64,000 nt of DNA, from assembly GCF_000306785.1 (NCBI RefSeq), contig NC_017955.1, forward strand, positions 2,790,001-2,854,000. The letters run 5' to 3'. The position numbers and the translations under genes are program-made. This DNA is from Modestobacter italicus. GTDB taxonomy: Bacteria; Actinomycetota; Actinomycetes; Mycobacteriales; Geodermatophilaceae. Below, one piece after another: positions 24,950-34,963 of this stretch. Position 1 is the first letter of the stretch, and each line of letters starts with the position of its first letter. The notes under the pieces are model-generated. The model was given only the letters and a program-made list of their open reading frames with translations, did no database searches and was not told the DNA's origin.

Positions 24950-25660
24950 CTAACCCCCCAGGTACGCGCGGCGAACGGCGTCCATGCCCATGAGCTCGTC
25001 CCGGCTGCCGTGCAGCGCGACCCGCCCCGTCTCCAGCACCGTGGCGTCGTCCACCACCGAGAACGCGAGGTTCGCGTTCTGCTCGACGACGACCATCGAC
25101 ACCTGCGCCTCGCGGCGCAGCCGGACGACGGCGTCGTACACCCGGCGGGCCGTGCTCGGGGCGAGCCCGAGCGAGGCCTCGTCGAGCAGGATCACCCGCG
25201 GCTTGGCCATGAACGCGCGGCCGACCGCCAGCATCTGCTGCTCGCCGCCGGACAGCGCCGCGGCGTTCGACCTCACCCGCTCCTGCAGGTTGGGGAACAG
25301 GTCGAGGACGTAGTCGACGTCGGTCGCGATCTGCTTGCGGTCCTTGCGCTGGTAGGCGCCGACGAGCAGGTTCTCCCGCACGCTGAGCTGGCCCAGCGTG
25401 CCCCGGCCCTCCGGCACGTGCGCGATGCCCAGGTGCGCCGTCCGGTCCGGTCCCAGGCCGCTGATGTCGCGGCCCTCGAACAGGATCCGGCCGGTGGTGC
25501 GCACCGTCCCGCTGATCGCGCGCAGCGTGGTCGTCTTGCCGGCACCGTTGGCGCCCAGCAGCCCGGTCGCCCCGTTCTCCGGCAGCGAGAACGAGATCCC
25601 GTGCAGGACCTGCGCGTGACCGTAGGACGCGGTGACGTCCTCGAGCTCAAGCAGACTCAT
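24950..25660 (-). CDS. ABC transporter ATP-binding protein (LivF-like)
   Basis: The 236-residue ATPase has Walker A (GANGAGKTT), the LSGGEQQMLAVGRAF signature and Walker B/Glu (VILLDEASLGLAP). LENVTASYG-like and HVPEGRG motifs assign it to the LivF branch rather than LivG. It hydrolyses ATP on the cytoplasmic face to power uptake. Its start overlaps the LivG stop by 14 bases. Confidence 0.92.
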   Translation of the reverse strand: MSLLELEDVTASYGHAQVLHGISFSLPENGATGLLGANGAGKTTTLRAISGTVRTTGRILFEGRDISGLGPDRTAHLGIAHVPEGRGTLGQLSVRENLLVGAYQRKDRKQIATDVDYVLDLFPNLQERVRSNAAALSGGEQQMLAVGRAFMAKPRVILLDEASLGLAPSTARRVYDAVVRLRREAQVSMVVVEQNANLAFSVVDDATVLETGRVALHGSRDELMGMDAVRRAYLGG

Positions 25661-26459
25661 CTGCGGCGGCCTCCTTGCCCAGGTATGCCTCGACCACGCG
25701 GCTGTCCGACTGCGCCTCCGCGGCCGTGCCCTCCATCAACTTGGCGCCGTGGTCGAGGACGACCACCCGGTCGGTCAGCGCCGAGATCAGCCCCATGTGG
25801 TGCTCGACGACCACGACGGTGAGCTCGAACTCGCGGCGCACCTCGCGGACGGTGCCGATCAGCGCCTCGACCTCGCCGTGCGAGAGGCCGGCCGCCGGCT
25901 CGTCGAGCAGCAGCAGCCGGGGCCGGGACAGCAGCGCGCGGCACAACTCGACGCCCTTGTGCAGCCCGTGCGAGAGCTCGTCGGCCGGCATCGAGGCGGC
26001 CCAGGCCAGGCCGGTGCGGTCGAGCAGCTCCAGCGCCGTCGCGCGCGCCTCGCGCTCCTGCCGGCGGGTGGCGGGCAGCCGCAGCGACCACGAGACGGGC
26101 CCGCCCGGCAGCCAGGAGTGGGCGCCGAGCATGACGTTCTCGAGCACGGTCGCGTCGAGCCGCAGCGCCGGGTGCTGGAACGTCCGGGCCAGCCCGAGCT
26201 GCGCCATCCGCCAGGCCCGGGTCCGCACCGTCTCCGTCCCGTTGACGAGGATCGAGCCGGCGGTCGGCTGGTAGTGCCCGCTGATGCAGTTGAACAGCGA
26301 GGTCTTCCCGGCACCGTTCGGCCCCACGAGGCCGAGGATGCCGCCTCGCGGCGCGTCGAAGGAGACGCCGTCGAGCACGGTGATGCCGCCGAACCGCAGG
26401 GACACGTCCCGCACGCTGAGCGCGGCGTCAGGCGCCTCGGTTCCCGTCGTCGTGGTCAT
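25647..26459 (-). CDS. ABC transporter ATP-binding protein (LivG-like)
   Basis: The 270-residue ATPase is the first gene of the operon. Walker A is GPNGAGKTS, Walker B is LLLLDEPAAGLSHGE, and LARTFQHPALRLDATVLENVMLG is LivG-specific. The signature motif region reads ELSHGLHKGVELCRALL, in which the canonical LSGGQ is changed to LSHGL. That is unusual but seen in some LivG-like proteins. The promoter must lie in the 525-base region shared with the divergent O-demethylase gene. Confidence 0.9.
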   Translation of the reverse strand: MTTTTGTEAPDAALSVRDVSLRFGGITVLDGVSFDAPRGGILGLVGPNGAGKTSLFNCISGHYQPTAGSILVNGTETVRTRAWRMAQLGLARTFQHPALRLDATVLENVMLGAHSWLPGGPVSWSLRLPATRRQEREARATALELLDRTGLAWAASMPADELSHGLHKGVELCRALLSRPRLLLLDEPAAGLSHGEVEALIGTVREVRREFELTVVVVEHHMGLISALTDRVVVLDHGAKLMEGTAAEAQSDSRVVEAYLGKEAAADESA

Positions 26460-28385
<1,926 letters not shown>

Positions 28386-28394
28386 CCCACCGGT

Positions 28395-28436
28395 GGTCCG
28401 GGGTCGGGTGGCCGCACCGCCACCCGACCCCGGACC
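28395..28436 (+). terminator. Perfect 18-bp stem hairpin between the two O-demethylase genes
   Basis: Bases 28395-28412 (GGTCCGGGGTCGGGTGGC) pair perfectly with 28419-28436 across a 6-base loop, starting 10 bases after the first O-demethylase stop. It implies the second copy is expressed separately or by read-through. Confidence 0.7.
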
Positions 28437-28522
28437 GCCCGCACGCCCGCAGCCCGGCCCATCCGCGTCGTCCTGCGGGCAGCAGGTCCCCGGACGACCC
28501 CGCACGTCCTGAAGGGACTCCC

Positions 28523-29884
28523 ATGCCGTCGTCCGAGAGCCTCGCGGCCGCGCTCGCCCGAGCGGGCAGCCCGGTCGAGCTCCTCCGCAACCTGGCCTTC
28601 CCGCCGAGCACCTTCCCGGTGCAGCCGGAGTTCACCAACTGGCGGACCGAGCAGCGGTCGTGGCTGGAGAGCTGCGCACTGCTCGACCAGTCGCACCACA
28701 TGCACGACCTGTTCGTCACCGGCCCCGACGCGCTGCGGCTGTTCAGCGACCTCGCCGTCAACAGCTTCGCCGGCTTCGGCCCCGGCAAGGCCAAGCAGTT
28801 CGTCGCCGTCGCCCCCGACGGCCACCTGATCGGCGACGCCATCCTCTTCCACCTGGACGAGGGCTCCTTCGACCTGGTGGGGCACCCGATGGTGCTGGAC
28901 TGGGTGACCTTCCACCTCGAGCGCGGCAGCTACGACGCGACCGCTGAGCGGGACCCGAACTCCGCGCTCCGCGCCTCCGGACCCCCGACGCTGTACCGGT
29001 ACGAACTGCAGGGCCCCACCGCCCTGGCGCTCCTCGAGCAGGTGACCGGCGCCCCCGTGCCCGACGCGCGGTTCTTCAGCATGGCCGAGTTCACCATCGC
29101 CGGCCGGCGCGCACGCGCGCTGCGGCACGGGATGGCCGGCCAGCCGGGCTTCGAGCTCTTCGGCCCGTGGGCGGACGGCGAGGCGGTGCTGGCCGCGCTG
29201 CTGGAGGCCGGCGCGGACCACGGCCTGGTGCGGGTCGGCGCCAAGGCGTACTCGACGGCGAACCTCGGGTCGGGCTGGGTGCCCGCGCCGATGGCCGCGC
29301 TGTTCGGCGACGACCCGCTGATGGCCGAGTACCGCGAGTGGCTGCCGCTGTCGAAGGTCGGCTCCATCGGCGGCAGCCTCGACTCCTCCGACGTCCGCGA
29401 CTGGTACCTGACCCCCTACGACGTCGGGTACGGCAAGACGGTCAAGTTCGACCACGACTTCGTCGGCCGCGCGGCCTTGGAGCAGCTGGCGCAGACCCCG
29501 CCGCCGCGGACCAAGGTCACCCTGGTGTGGGACGCCGACGACGTCACCGCCGCGATCGGCTCGCTGTACCGGCCGGGCCCGGGCGCGAAGTACATCGAGA
29601 TGCCCAAGGCCCGCTACGCCACCCACCACGAGGACCTGGTCCTCAAGGACGGCGAGCGGGTGGGCGTCTCGCTGGACTGCGGCTACCTCGCCAACGAGCG
29701 TCAGATGGTCTCGCTGGCCACCGTCGACACCGCGCTGGCCGAGCCCGGCACAGAGGTGACCGTCGTCTGGGGCGAGCAGCCGGTCTCGGCCAAGCCGGCG
29801 GTCGAGGACCACCAGCAGGTCCGGATCCGCGCCGTCGTGGCCCCCTGCCCCTACGACGCCCGGGACACCTACCGGGCGCGCTGA
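28523..29884 (+). CDS. Tetrahydrofolate-dependent aromatic O-demethylase (LigM/DesA type), copy 2
   Basis: The 453-residue paralogue aligns with copy 1 throughout: VQPEFTNWRTEQRSWLESCALLDQSHHMHDLFVTGPDALRLF, AVNSFAGFGPGKAKQFVAV, MAGQPGFELFGPWADGEAV, YDVGYGKTVKFDHDFVGRAAL. Sequence divergence is large enough that the two probably prefer different substrates, as LigM (vanillate, 3-O-methylgallate) and DesA (syringate) do in Sphingobium. It lies downstream of a strong hairpin and converges on the ligAB operon. Start is ATG 28523 with AAGGGA upstream. Confidence 0.86.
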   Translation: MPSSESLAAALARAGSPVELLRNLAFPPSTFPVQPEFTNWRTEQRSWLESCALLDQSHHMHDLFVTGPDALRLFSDLAVNSFAGFGPGKAKQFVAVAPDGHLIGDAILFHLDEGSFDLVGHPMVLDWVTFHLERGSYDATAERDPNSALRASGPPTLYRYELQGPTALALLEQVTGAPVPDARFFSMAEFTIAGRRARALRHGMAGQPGFELFGPWADGEAVLAALLEAGADHGLVRVGAKAYSTANLGSGWVPAPMAALFGDDPLMAEYREWLPLSKVGSIGGSLDSSDVRDWYLTPYDVGYGKTVKFDHDFVGRAALEQLAQTPPPRTKVTLVWDADDVTAAIGSLYRPGPGAKYIEMPKARYATHHEDLVLKDGERVGVSLDCGYLANERQMVSLATVDTALAEPGTEVTVVWGEQPVSAKPAVEDHQQVRIRAVVAPCPYDARDTYRAR

Positions 29885-29897
29885 CCCCCGGCACGCG

Positions 29898-29932
29898 CAG
29901 CGGCCCCCGGACACGTCGTCCGGGGGCCGCTG
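29898..29932. terminator. Bidirectional terminator between O-demethylase 2 and ligB
   Basis: A perfect 15-bp stem (29898-29912 CAGCGGCCCCCGGAC with 29918-29932) has a 5-base loop, centred between the two convergent stop codons. Confidence 0.72.
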
Positions 29933-29942
29933 TGCGTCGTGC

Positions 29943-30800
29943 TCAGCCGGGCTGGGAGCCCCGGTTGTCGAACAGCGCGATGCCGGCGGCGGTGTTGGAC
30001 GCCGGGACGAAGTAGTCCGAGTGGACCTTGGTGATCTCGTCGTCCAGCGCCCCGCGCATCACCAGCCACATGATCAGCTCGATCCCCTCGGCGCCGGCCT
30101 GCCGGATCAGCTCCTCGCGGGAGAGGGCGGCGAGCGCCGCGGGATCGGTCTGGATCTGCTCCATCCAGCGGGCGTCGAACTCGGGGTTGATGAACCCCGC
30201 CCGGGCCCCGGCCAGCTGGTGGGACATGCCGCCGGTGCCGAGCACGCCGACCGTGAGGTCCTCGGGGTAGCTGCGGATGGCCCGGCCCAGGGCCTGGCCG
30301 AGCGCGTAGCAGCGCGCGGCGGTGGGCTGCGGGTACTGGATGACGTTGACCAGCAGCGGGATCACCGGGCACGGCCACGCGTCGCCCGGGTCCGGCGTCC
30401 ACACCGACAGCGGCACGGTGAAGCCGTGGTCGACGTGCAGCTCCTGGAAGACGGTGAGGTCGAACTCCTCGTCGACCAGGCTCTCCACCAGGTGCAGGGC
30501 GAGCTCGGGGTGCCCCACGACGTCGGGCACCGGACGCCGGCCGAAGCCCTCGTCGGCCACCTCGTACTGCTCGGCCGTGCCGAGCCCGAAGGTCGGGACG
30601 AAGTCCAGGTCGATGCCGTTGGCGTGGTCGTTGTAGACGACGATCGCCACGTCGGGCCGGTGCTCGGCCAGCCACGCCCGCGCCGGGGCGTAGCCGTCGA
30701 ACAGCGCCTTCCAGTTCGGGTCCTCGGTCTTGCCGCGGTCCATCGCCGCCCCGATCGAGGGGACGTGCGAGGTCGCCAGACCCCAGATGACGTCAGCCAT
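29943..30800 (-). CDS. ligB: Protocatechuate/gallate 4,5-dioxygenase catalytic (beta) subunit, LigB type
   Basis: The 285-residue type II extradiol dioxygenase starts MADVIWGLATSHVPSIGAAMD, with the iron-ligand His12. It continues VVYNDHANGIDLDFVPTFGLG, FQELHVDHGFTVPLSVW (catalytic His region) and GTGGMSHQLAGARAGFINPEFD, all LigB landmarks. With LigA it opens protocatechuate between C4 and C5, or gallate/3-O-methylgallate at the equivalent bond, using Fe(II) and O2. It is the last gene of its operon; the ATG at 30800 overlaps the ligA stop by 8 bases. Confidence 0.92.
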   Translation of the reverse strand: MADVIWGLATSHVPSIGAAMDRGKTEDPNWKALFDGYAPARAWLAEHRPDVAIVVYNDHANGIDLDFVPTFGLGTAEQYEVADEGFGRRPVPDVVGHPELALHLVESLVDEEFDLTVFQELHVDHGFTVPLSVWTPDPGDAWPCPVIPLLVNVIQYPQPTAARCYALGQALGRAIRSYPEDLTVGVLGTGGMSHQLAGARAGFINPEFDARWMEQIQTDPAALAALSREELIRQAGAEGIELIMWLVMRGALDDEITKVHSDYFVPASNTAAGIALFDNRGSQPG

Positions 30801-31158
30801 CGCGACGGCCTCCAGCCCTCATCGCGGCCAGGAAGTCCTCCTCGCCCATGCCGGTGAACACACCGCCCAGGTACTGCATCGAGCGGCCGTCCATCATGGC
30901 CAGCTTGTAGACGTAGAAGATGCTGCCGCCCAGGTCGATCATCGCCTGCCAGTCGCGGTCCAGCACCGCCTGCTGCTGCTCGGGGGTGAGCCCGAAGCCC
31001 TGGCAGTAGGCCGCCTCGTCGGCGAGGAAGCGCTCCCGGTTCTCGGCCGTGCGCAGGCTCATGAAGAGCTTGTTCATCCGCAGGCCGCGCCGGCTGGTCT
31101 CGCCGTCGAAGATCGGTGTGCCCGGCAGCCCGAACCGGTCGGGCGCGGTGTCGCTCAT
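30793..31158 (-). CDS. ligA: Protocatechuate/gallate 4,5-dioxygenase small (alpha) subunit, LigA type
   Basis: The 121-residue helical subunit contains GETSRRGLRMNKLFMSLRTAENRERFLADEAAYCQGFGLTPEQ and LGGSIFYVYKLAMMDGRSMQYLGGVFTGM, the LigA signature. It caps the LigB active site and is required for activity in two-subunit enzymes; single-chain gallate dioxygenases fuse this domain to LigB. The ATG at 31158 is preceded by GAGAGGAAC. It is translationally coupled to ligB. Confidence 0.92.
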   Translation of the reverse strand: MSDTAPDRFGLPGTPIFDGETSRRGLRMNKLFMSLRTAENRERFLADEAAYCQGFGLTPEQQQAVLDRDWQAMIDLGGSIFYVYKLAMMDGRSMQYLGGVFTGMGEEDFLAAMRAGGRRDG

Positions 31159-31199
31159 GGACGTTCCTCTCTGGCGGGCGCCCGTGGCGGTGCCCGCGG

Positions 31200-31478
31200 T
31201 CACGTGCGCTCCTGCGGGTGGGTGGCCAGCGCCTCGACCGTGACGTCGAGCCAGGGTGCCATCGGCAGCGACATCAGCGCGTCGTGCAGCGCCGCCGGGT
31301 CCGCGGCCTCGTAGAGCCCGACGGTCGCGTTCCGGCCGGGCACCCGCCACAACCGCTTCAGCACCCCGGCGGCGCGCAGCTCCACCGCCCGCGCGCGCTC
31401 GGCGGTCCGCAGCTCCTCCCGCCGCTCGGCGGGCGTCTCGGGGGGCAACCGGTTCTCCGACCGGACCAGGAACTCCAC
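31200..31478 (-). CDS. Muconolactone delta-isomerase-like protein
   Basis: The 92-residue protein matches the CatC fold: MEFLVRSENRLPPETPAERREELRTAERARAVELRAAG, then LKRLWRVPGRNATVGLYEAADPAALHDALMSLPMAPWLDVTVEAL. CatC isomerises muconolactone in the ortho (3-oxoadipate) pathway. No other ortho-pathway gene is present here, so in this ring-cleavage operon it may isomerise or tautomerise a 4,5-cleavage product instead; that is inference. The GTG start at 31478 lies 1 base past the hydrolase stop, and ligA follows 41 bases later. Confidence 0.82.
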   Translation of the reverse strand: MEFLVRSENRLPPETPAERREELRTAERARAVELRAAGVLKRLWRVPGRNATVGLYEAADPAALHDALMSLPMAPWLDVTVEALATHPQERT

Positions 31479-31479
31479 G

Positions 31480-32217
31480 TCAGGCCTCCTTCTCCGCGGC
31501 GAGGGCCGGCACCCGGCCGGCCAGGTCGAGCAGCGCGTCGGCCAGCTCCGCGGGGGCGGTGACCATCGCCTCGTGGCCGGTGGCCAGCTCGCGCACCGGC
31601 CAGCCGCGCTCGCGGGCGCGGTCGGCCTGGCCGGCGAACACCCGCATCCAGCTGACGCACTCGACGAAGCCGGCCGGGACGGCGTCGACCGCGCCGGTCA
31701 GCCGCAGCGGGTCGGTGTAGGTCTTCCACGGGTGCGGCGTCAGCTTCGGCAGCAACCAGTCGACGTCGGCCTGCTCGGTCACCCCGAGCACCGACAGCTT
31801 GCGCACCGGCACCAGCCAGCCGAAGCCCTGCTCGGCCGCGGACTCCGCCCAGTGGTGCTCCACGGTGGCCGGCAGCAGGTCCCGCGCCGCCTCGCCGTCG
31901 TCGCCGACGAAGGCGTCCAGGTAGACCCGCTGGGCGATGGCCCCGGGCAGCCGGTCGGCCACCGCGGTCACCACCTGCCCCGCGTAGCTGTGCCCCACCA
32001 GGACGACGTCGGTGAGCCCGAGCACCTCGACCAGCCGGACGACGTCCTCGACGTGGGTGTCCAGGCCCACCAGCGGGGAGAGCAGGTGCCCGCGCTCGGA
32101 CAGCCCGGTCAGCGTGGGGGCGTGCACCTCGTGCCCGGCCGCGCGCAGCAGCGGGGCCACCCGGTCCCAGCACCACCCCCCGTGCCAGGCACCGTGCACG
32201 AGGACGAACGTGGTCAT
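31480..32217 (-). CDS. Alpha/beta hydrolase resembling plant methyl esterases (MES/HNL-like)
   Basis: The 245-residue hydrolase begins MTTFVLVHGAWHGGWCWDRVAPLLRAAGH, very like plant methyl-ester hydrolases (salicylate-binding protein 2 type). Nucleophile Ser77 sits in GHSYAG, the acid in the C-terminal third, and His in TGHEAM. It is the first gene of the ligAB operon. Ring opening of 3-O-methylgallate yields a methyl ester that must be hydrolysed, and this protein is the natural candidate (inference). The ATG at 32217 has ACAGGGGAG upstream. Confidence 0.82.
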   Translation of the reverse strand: MTTFVLVHGAWHGGWCWDRVAPLLRAAGHEVHAPTLTGLSERGHLLSPLVGLDTHVEDVVRLVEVLGLTDVVLVGHSYAGQVVTAVADRLPGAIAQRVYLDAFVGDDGEAARDLLPATVEHHWAESAAEQGFGWLVPVRKLSVLGVTEQADVDWLLPKLTPHPWKTYTDPLRLTGAVDAVPAGFVECVSWMRVFAGQADRARERGWPVRELATGHEAMVTAPAELADALLDLAGRVPALAAEKEA

Positions 32218-32340
32218 GGCTCCCCTGTCCTGGCGACCCGCGGCGGCCGCGCGCGGATGTGGTCCCGAGCACGATAAGCCCCGCGGCGCGCCGCCGGATC
32301 CGCCCGATGTCACGGGGCGGCGACCGCCGCCGCACGGACC

Positions 32341-32360
32341 CGCTACGTCATCCGTCGTGG
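32341..32360 (-). promoter_or_regulatory. CGAC-N3-TGACGTAG motif upstream of the ligAB operon
   Basis: On the minus strand the bases read ACGACGGATGACGTAGCG, about 125-145 bases before the first gene of the operon. It matches motifs upstream of ligM (26816), metF-like (34760) and between purU and the CocE-like gene (39589). The 160-base gap holding it contains no other gene. Confidence 0.4.
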
Positions 32361-32377
32361 CCCGGGGACGCCGCTGG

Positions 32378-33040
32378 TCACCGGGGCAGGACGAGCCCCT
32401 CCTTGACCGCGAGCAGGGCGGCCTGCGTGCGCGAGGTGAGCCCCATCTTGGTGAGCAGGTGGCTGACGTGCGTCCGCGCCGTGCGCTCGCTGATGACGAG
32501 GTGCTCGGCGATGTCCTTGTTCGACCTGCCCTCGGCGATCAGCACCAGCACCTCCTTCTCCCGCGCGGTGAGGACGCCGAGCCCGGTGCGCGGCGCCCGC
32601 ATCTCCTGGGTGAGCCGGCGGGTGACCGCCGCGTCGAGGAAGACCTCGTCGCGGACCGCCGCCCGCAGCGCCGCGTCGACCTCGGCGGGTCCGGCGTCCT
32701 TGAGCAGGTAGCCCGACGCCCCGCTCTCCAGCGCCGCGTGCACCCGCTCGGTCTCCCCGAAGCTGGTGAGGATGACCACCTTCAGCTGCGGGAACCGGCG
32801 CAGCACCTCGCCGGTGGCGGTGACGCCGTCCATGCCGGGCATCTGCAGGTCCATCAGCACGACGTCGGGCAGCTCGCCGTGGGCGGCCGCCCGGGCCAGC
32901 CGGTCCAGGGCCTCCCGCCCGTCACCTGCCTCCCCCGCCACCTCGACGTCCTCGAGCGCCTCCAGGTAGGCGACGACACCGCGGCGCACGACCGCGTGGT
33001 CGTCGACCACGAGCACCCGGATCGGGTCCGGGGCCGTCAC
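32378..33040 (-). CDS. NarL/LuxR-family response regulator
   Basis: The 220-residue regulator has a receiver domain (IRVLVVDDHAVVRRG; phosphoacceptor Asp64 in VVLMDLQMPGMDG; switch Thr/Lys in ILTSFGE and YLLKDAG) and a C-terminal LuxR helix-turn-helix (LTAREKEVLVLIAEGRSNKDIAEHLVISERTARTHVSHLLTKM). The GTG start at 33040 overlaps the kinase stop (GTGA), a classical two-component pair. It lies between the aromatic operons. Candidate targets include the GGGAC-N4-GTCCC palindromes nearby, because NarL-family regulators of the DosR group bind that type of site. Confidence 0.92.
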   Translation of the reverse strand: MTAPDPIRVLVVDDHAVVRRGVVAYLEALEDVEVAGEAGDGREALDRLARAAAHGELPDVVLMDLQMPGMDGVTATGEVLRRFPQLKVVILTSFGETERVHAALESGASGYLLKDAGPAEVDAALRAAVRDEVFLDAAVTRRLTQEMRAPRTGLGVLTAREKEVLVLIAEGRSNKDIAEHLVISERTARTHVSHLLTKMGLTSRTQAALLAVKEGLVLPR

Positions 33041-34638
33041 CGGCCCGGCTCCGGGTCGAACGCCGGCACCGAGGTCGGCAGCGGGAGGCTGAGCAGCACG
33101 CTGGTCCCGCCGTCGTCGCGCCGGCGGACCCGGACCCCGCCACCCCAGCGGGCCGCCCGCTCCCGCATCACGGTCATGCCGAGGCCGCTGGAGCCGGAGC
33201 GGCTGGACGCGGAGCCGCCGGGCTCCGCCGCGGTGCGGCCGTCGAACCCGCACCCGTCGTCGGTGACCTCGGCGACCACGTGCTGCCGGCCGTCGCGGGG
33301 GGCCACCACCAGCCGGGTGTGGATCCGGGTGGCGTCGGCGTGCTTGATGCTGTTGTGCAGCGCCTCGGCGACGACGCGGTAGACGTCCTCGAGCAGGTCG
33401 GCGTCGACCGCGGCGAGGGCGTCGTCGGGATCGGCGTACTCGAGCTGGACGTCGACGCCGGTGCGAGCCGCCGTGGAGTCGACCAGGGAGCGCAGGGCCG
33501 AGGCCAGGCCCTGCGCCGAGGTGGCCGCCGGCCGCAGCTCCACGACCATGCCGCGCAGGTCGGCCAGCACGTCGGCGGCGCTGGTGCTCAGGTCGTCGGC
33601 CACCTGGGCGACCTTCTCCGGGGCCGGCGGCAGGCCGCGGGCGACGAGCACGCCCAGCGACCTCGCCTGCATCATCATCGAGAACACCTGCTGCACCACC
33701 GAGTCGTGCAGGTCGCGGGCCAGCTTCTGGCGCTCCTCGCGCCGGGCCACGTCCCGTTCCCGCTCCAGCAGCGCGGCCTGGTCCACCGCCATCGCCGCCT
33801 GCTCGGCCATGGCCAGCAGGAACTCCAGCTCGGTGTCCCCGACGACCCGGCCCGGGGCGAAGAAGGCGTTCAGGATGCCGACCGGCTCCCCCCGGGCCAG
33901 GAGCGGGACGCTGACGAACCAGTCCCAGCGGGGGTGGCGCATGAAGTCGTGCAGCGGCCCCCAGGCCGGGTCCTGCATGACCGCGTCGTACCGGTCCGGG
34001 ACGACGACCGGCTCGCGGGTGCTGAGCGCGTCCAGCATCCGCAGCCGGGCGCCCAGGGCCCGGCACTGCATCAGCCGGTCGAAGAACTCGTCGGAGCGGC
34101 CGAACCCGGCCGAGCCCATGACGTGCAGCCGGTTCCCCGACCCGTTGACCGTCAGCACCTGCACGCCGGCGAGCGCGTCGGTGCGCGCCACCTCCTGGGC
34201 GAGCACCTCCAGCGTGCCGATCAGCGAGCGCTTGGAGGCCACGCTGGACGCGGCCTTGGCGATCGCGGCCAGCCGGCGCTCGCGCAGCAGGCTCAGCGTC
34301 ACGTCCCGGAAGGACACGACCCAGCGCTGCTCGCCGGGCACCTGGGAGACGACGTAGGCGAAGTCCCGCCGGAGCCCGGGCGAGGGCTCCCACTCCAGGA
34401 CGAGCTCGCCCGGCCGGCCGGCGACCGCCGGGTCACCCGGTGGCGGGAACGGGGACCGGGCACCGGCCACGGCGCCCGGCCGGAGGCCGCAGAGCCGGAC
34501 CGCGGCGGGGTTGGCGTCCAGGAACCGCGCGTCGGCGTCGATGACGGCGAGCCCGTCGGGGGCGTGCGCCACCACCTCGCCGGCGCAGGGAGGTGCCGCG
34601 GCCGACGTGCTGACGGCGGCCGGTCCTGTGCGTCCCAC
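33037..34638 (-). CDS. PAS-GAF sensor histidine kinase (HisKA_3/NarL-partner type)
   Basis: This 533-residue kinase lacks obvious membrane segments and is probably cytoplasmic. A PAS-like domain covers about residues 20-115 (APDGLAVIDADARFLDANPAAVRLCG) and a GAF domain about 130-290. The HisKA_3 dimerisation helix carries phosphoacceptor His311 (EERQKLARDLHDSVVQQVF). The HATPase domain has AEALHNSIKHADATRI (N box), VTDDGCGFDG and GLGMTVMRERA. The ligand or redox cue sensed by GAF/PAS is unknown; an aromatic or oxygen signal would fit the location. The GTG at 34638 has GGAGGAG upstream. Confidence 0.9.
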   Translation of the reverse strand: MGRTGPAAVSTSAAAPPCAGEVVAHAPDGLAVIDADARFLDANPAAVRLCGLRPGAVAGARSPFPPPGDPAVAGRPGELVLEWEPSPGLRRDFAYVVSQVPGEQRWVVSFRDVTLSLLRERRLAAIAKAASSVASKRSLIGTLEVLAQEVARTDALAGVQVLTVNGSGNRLHVMGSAGFGRSDEFFDRLMQCRALGARLRMLDALSTREPVVVPDRYDAVMQDPAWGPLHDFMRHPRWDWFVSVPLLARGEPVGILNAFFAPGRVVGDTELEFLLAMAEQAAMAVDQAALLERERDVARREERQKLARDLHDSVVQQVFSMMMQARSLGVLVARGLPPAPEKVAQVADDLSTSAADVLADLRGMVVELRPAATSAQGLASALRSLVDSTAARTGVDVQLEYADPDDALAAVDADLLEDVYRVVAEALHNSIKHADATRIHTRLVVAPRDGRQHVVAEVTDDGCGFDGRTAAEPGGSASSRSGSSGLGMTVMRERAARWGGGVRVRRRDDGGTSVLLSLPLPTSVPAFDPEPGR

Positions 34639-34963
34639 GCGCCTCTCCTCCCTGTCGACGTCCTGCTGTGGTGCAGCCCACTGCTGCCCTGATGCTGGCA
34701 CGCCGGGCGCGTCGCGGGTACGGCGGACCTGCCGGACCACCCGCCGGGGTGGCCGCCCCGCGACGATTGACGTACGGCCCGCGGGCGAAGTGGTGGGACC
34801 GGAGCCGTCATGTCACCGTGCCGGTACGGGGTGGCACAGGTCACGATGGTGGTGCGCTGGACACGACCGCCGCCCGGGCGCACCGGGTGGTGCGTGCCGG
34901 TGCCCGGTGCGCACCGCCCCCGCCGGAGAGAGCAGGCTCGCCGCACAGGAGGAAGGCCAACCG
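34639..34963. promoter_or_regulatory. Divergent control region between histidine kinase and metF-like gene
   Basis: These 325 bases hold no credible gene. At 34760-34777 lies GCGACGATTGACGTACGG, a member of the CGAC-N3-YGACGTA motif set, about 190 bases upstream of the metF-like start. AGGAGG at 34947-34952 is the Shine-Dalgarno for that gene. No clear -35/-10 pair was recognised. Confidence 0.4.

Noticed and set aside
31200-31478. Evidence for a 3-oxoadipate (ortho) pathway
   Set aside because: Only a CatC-fold protein is present; there is no catA, catB, pca gene or 3-oxoadipate CoA-transferase in the window.
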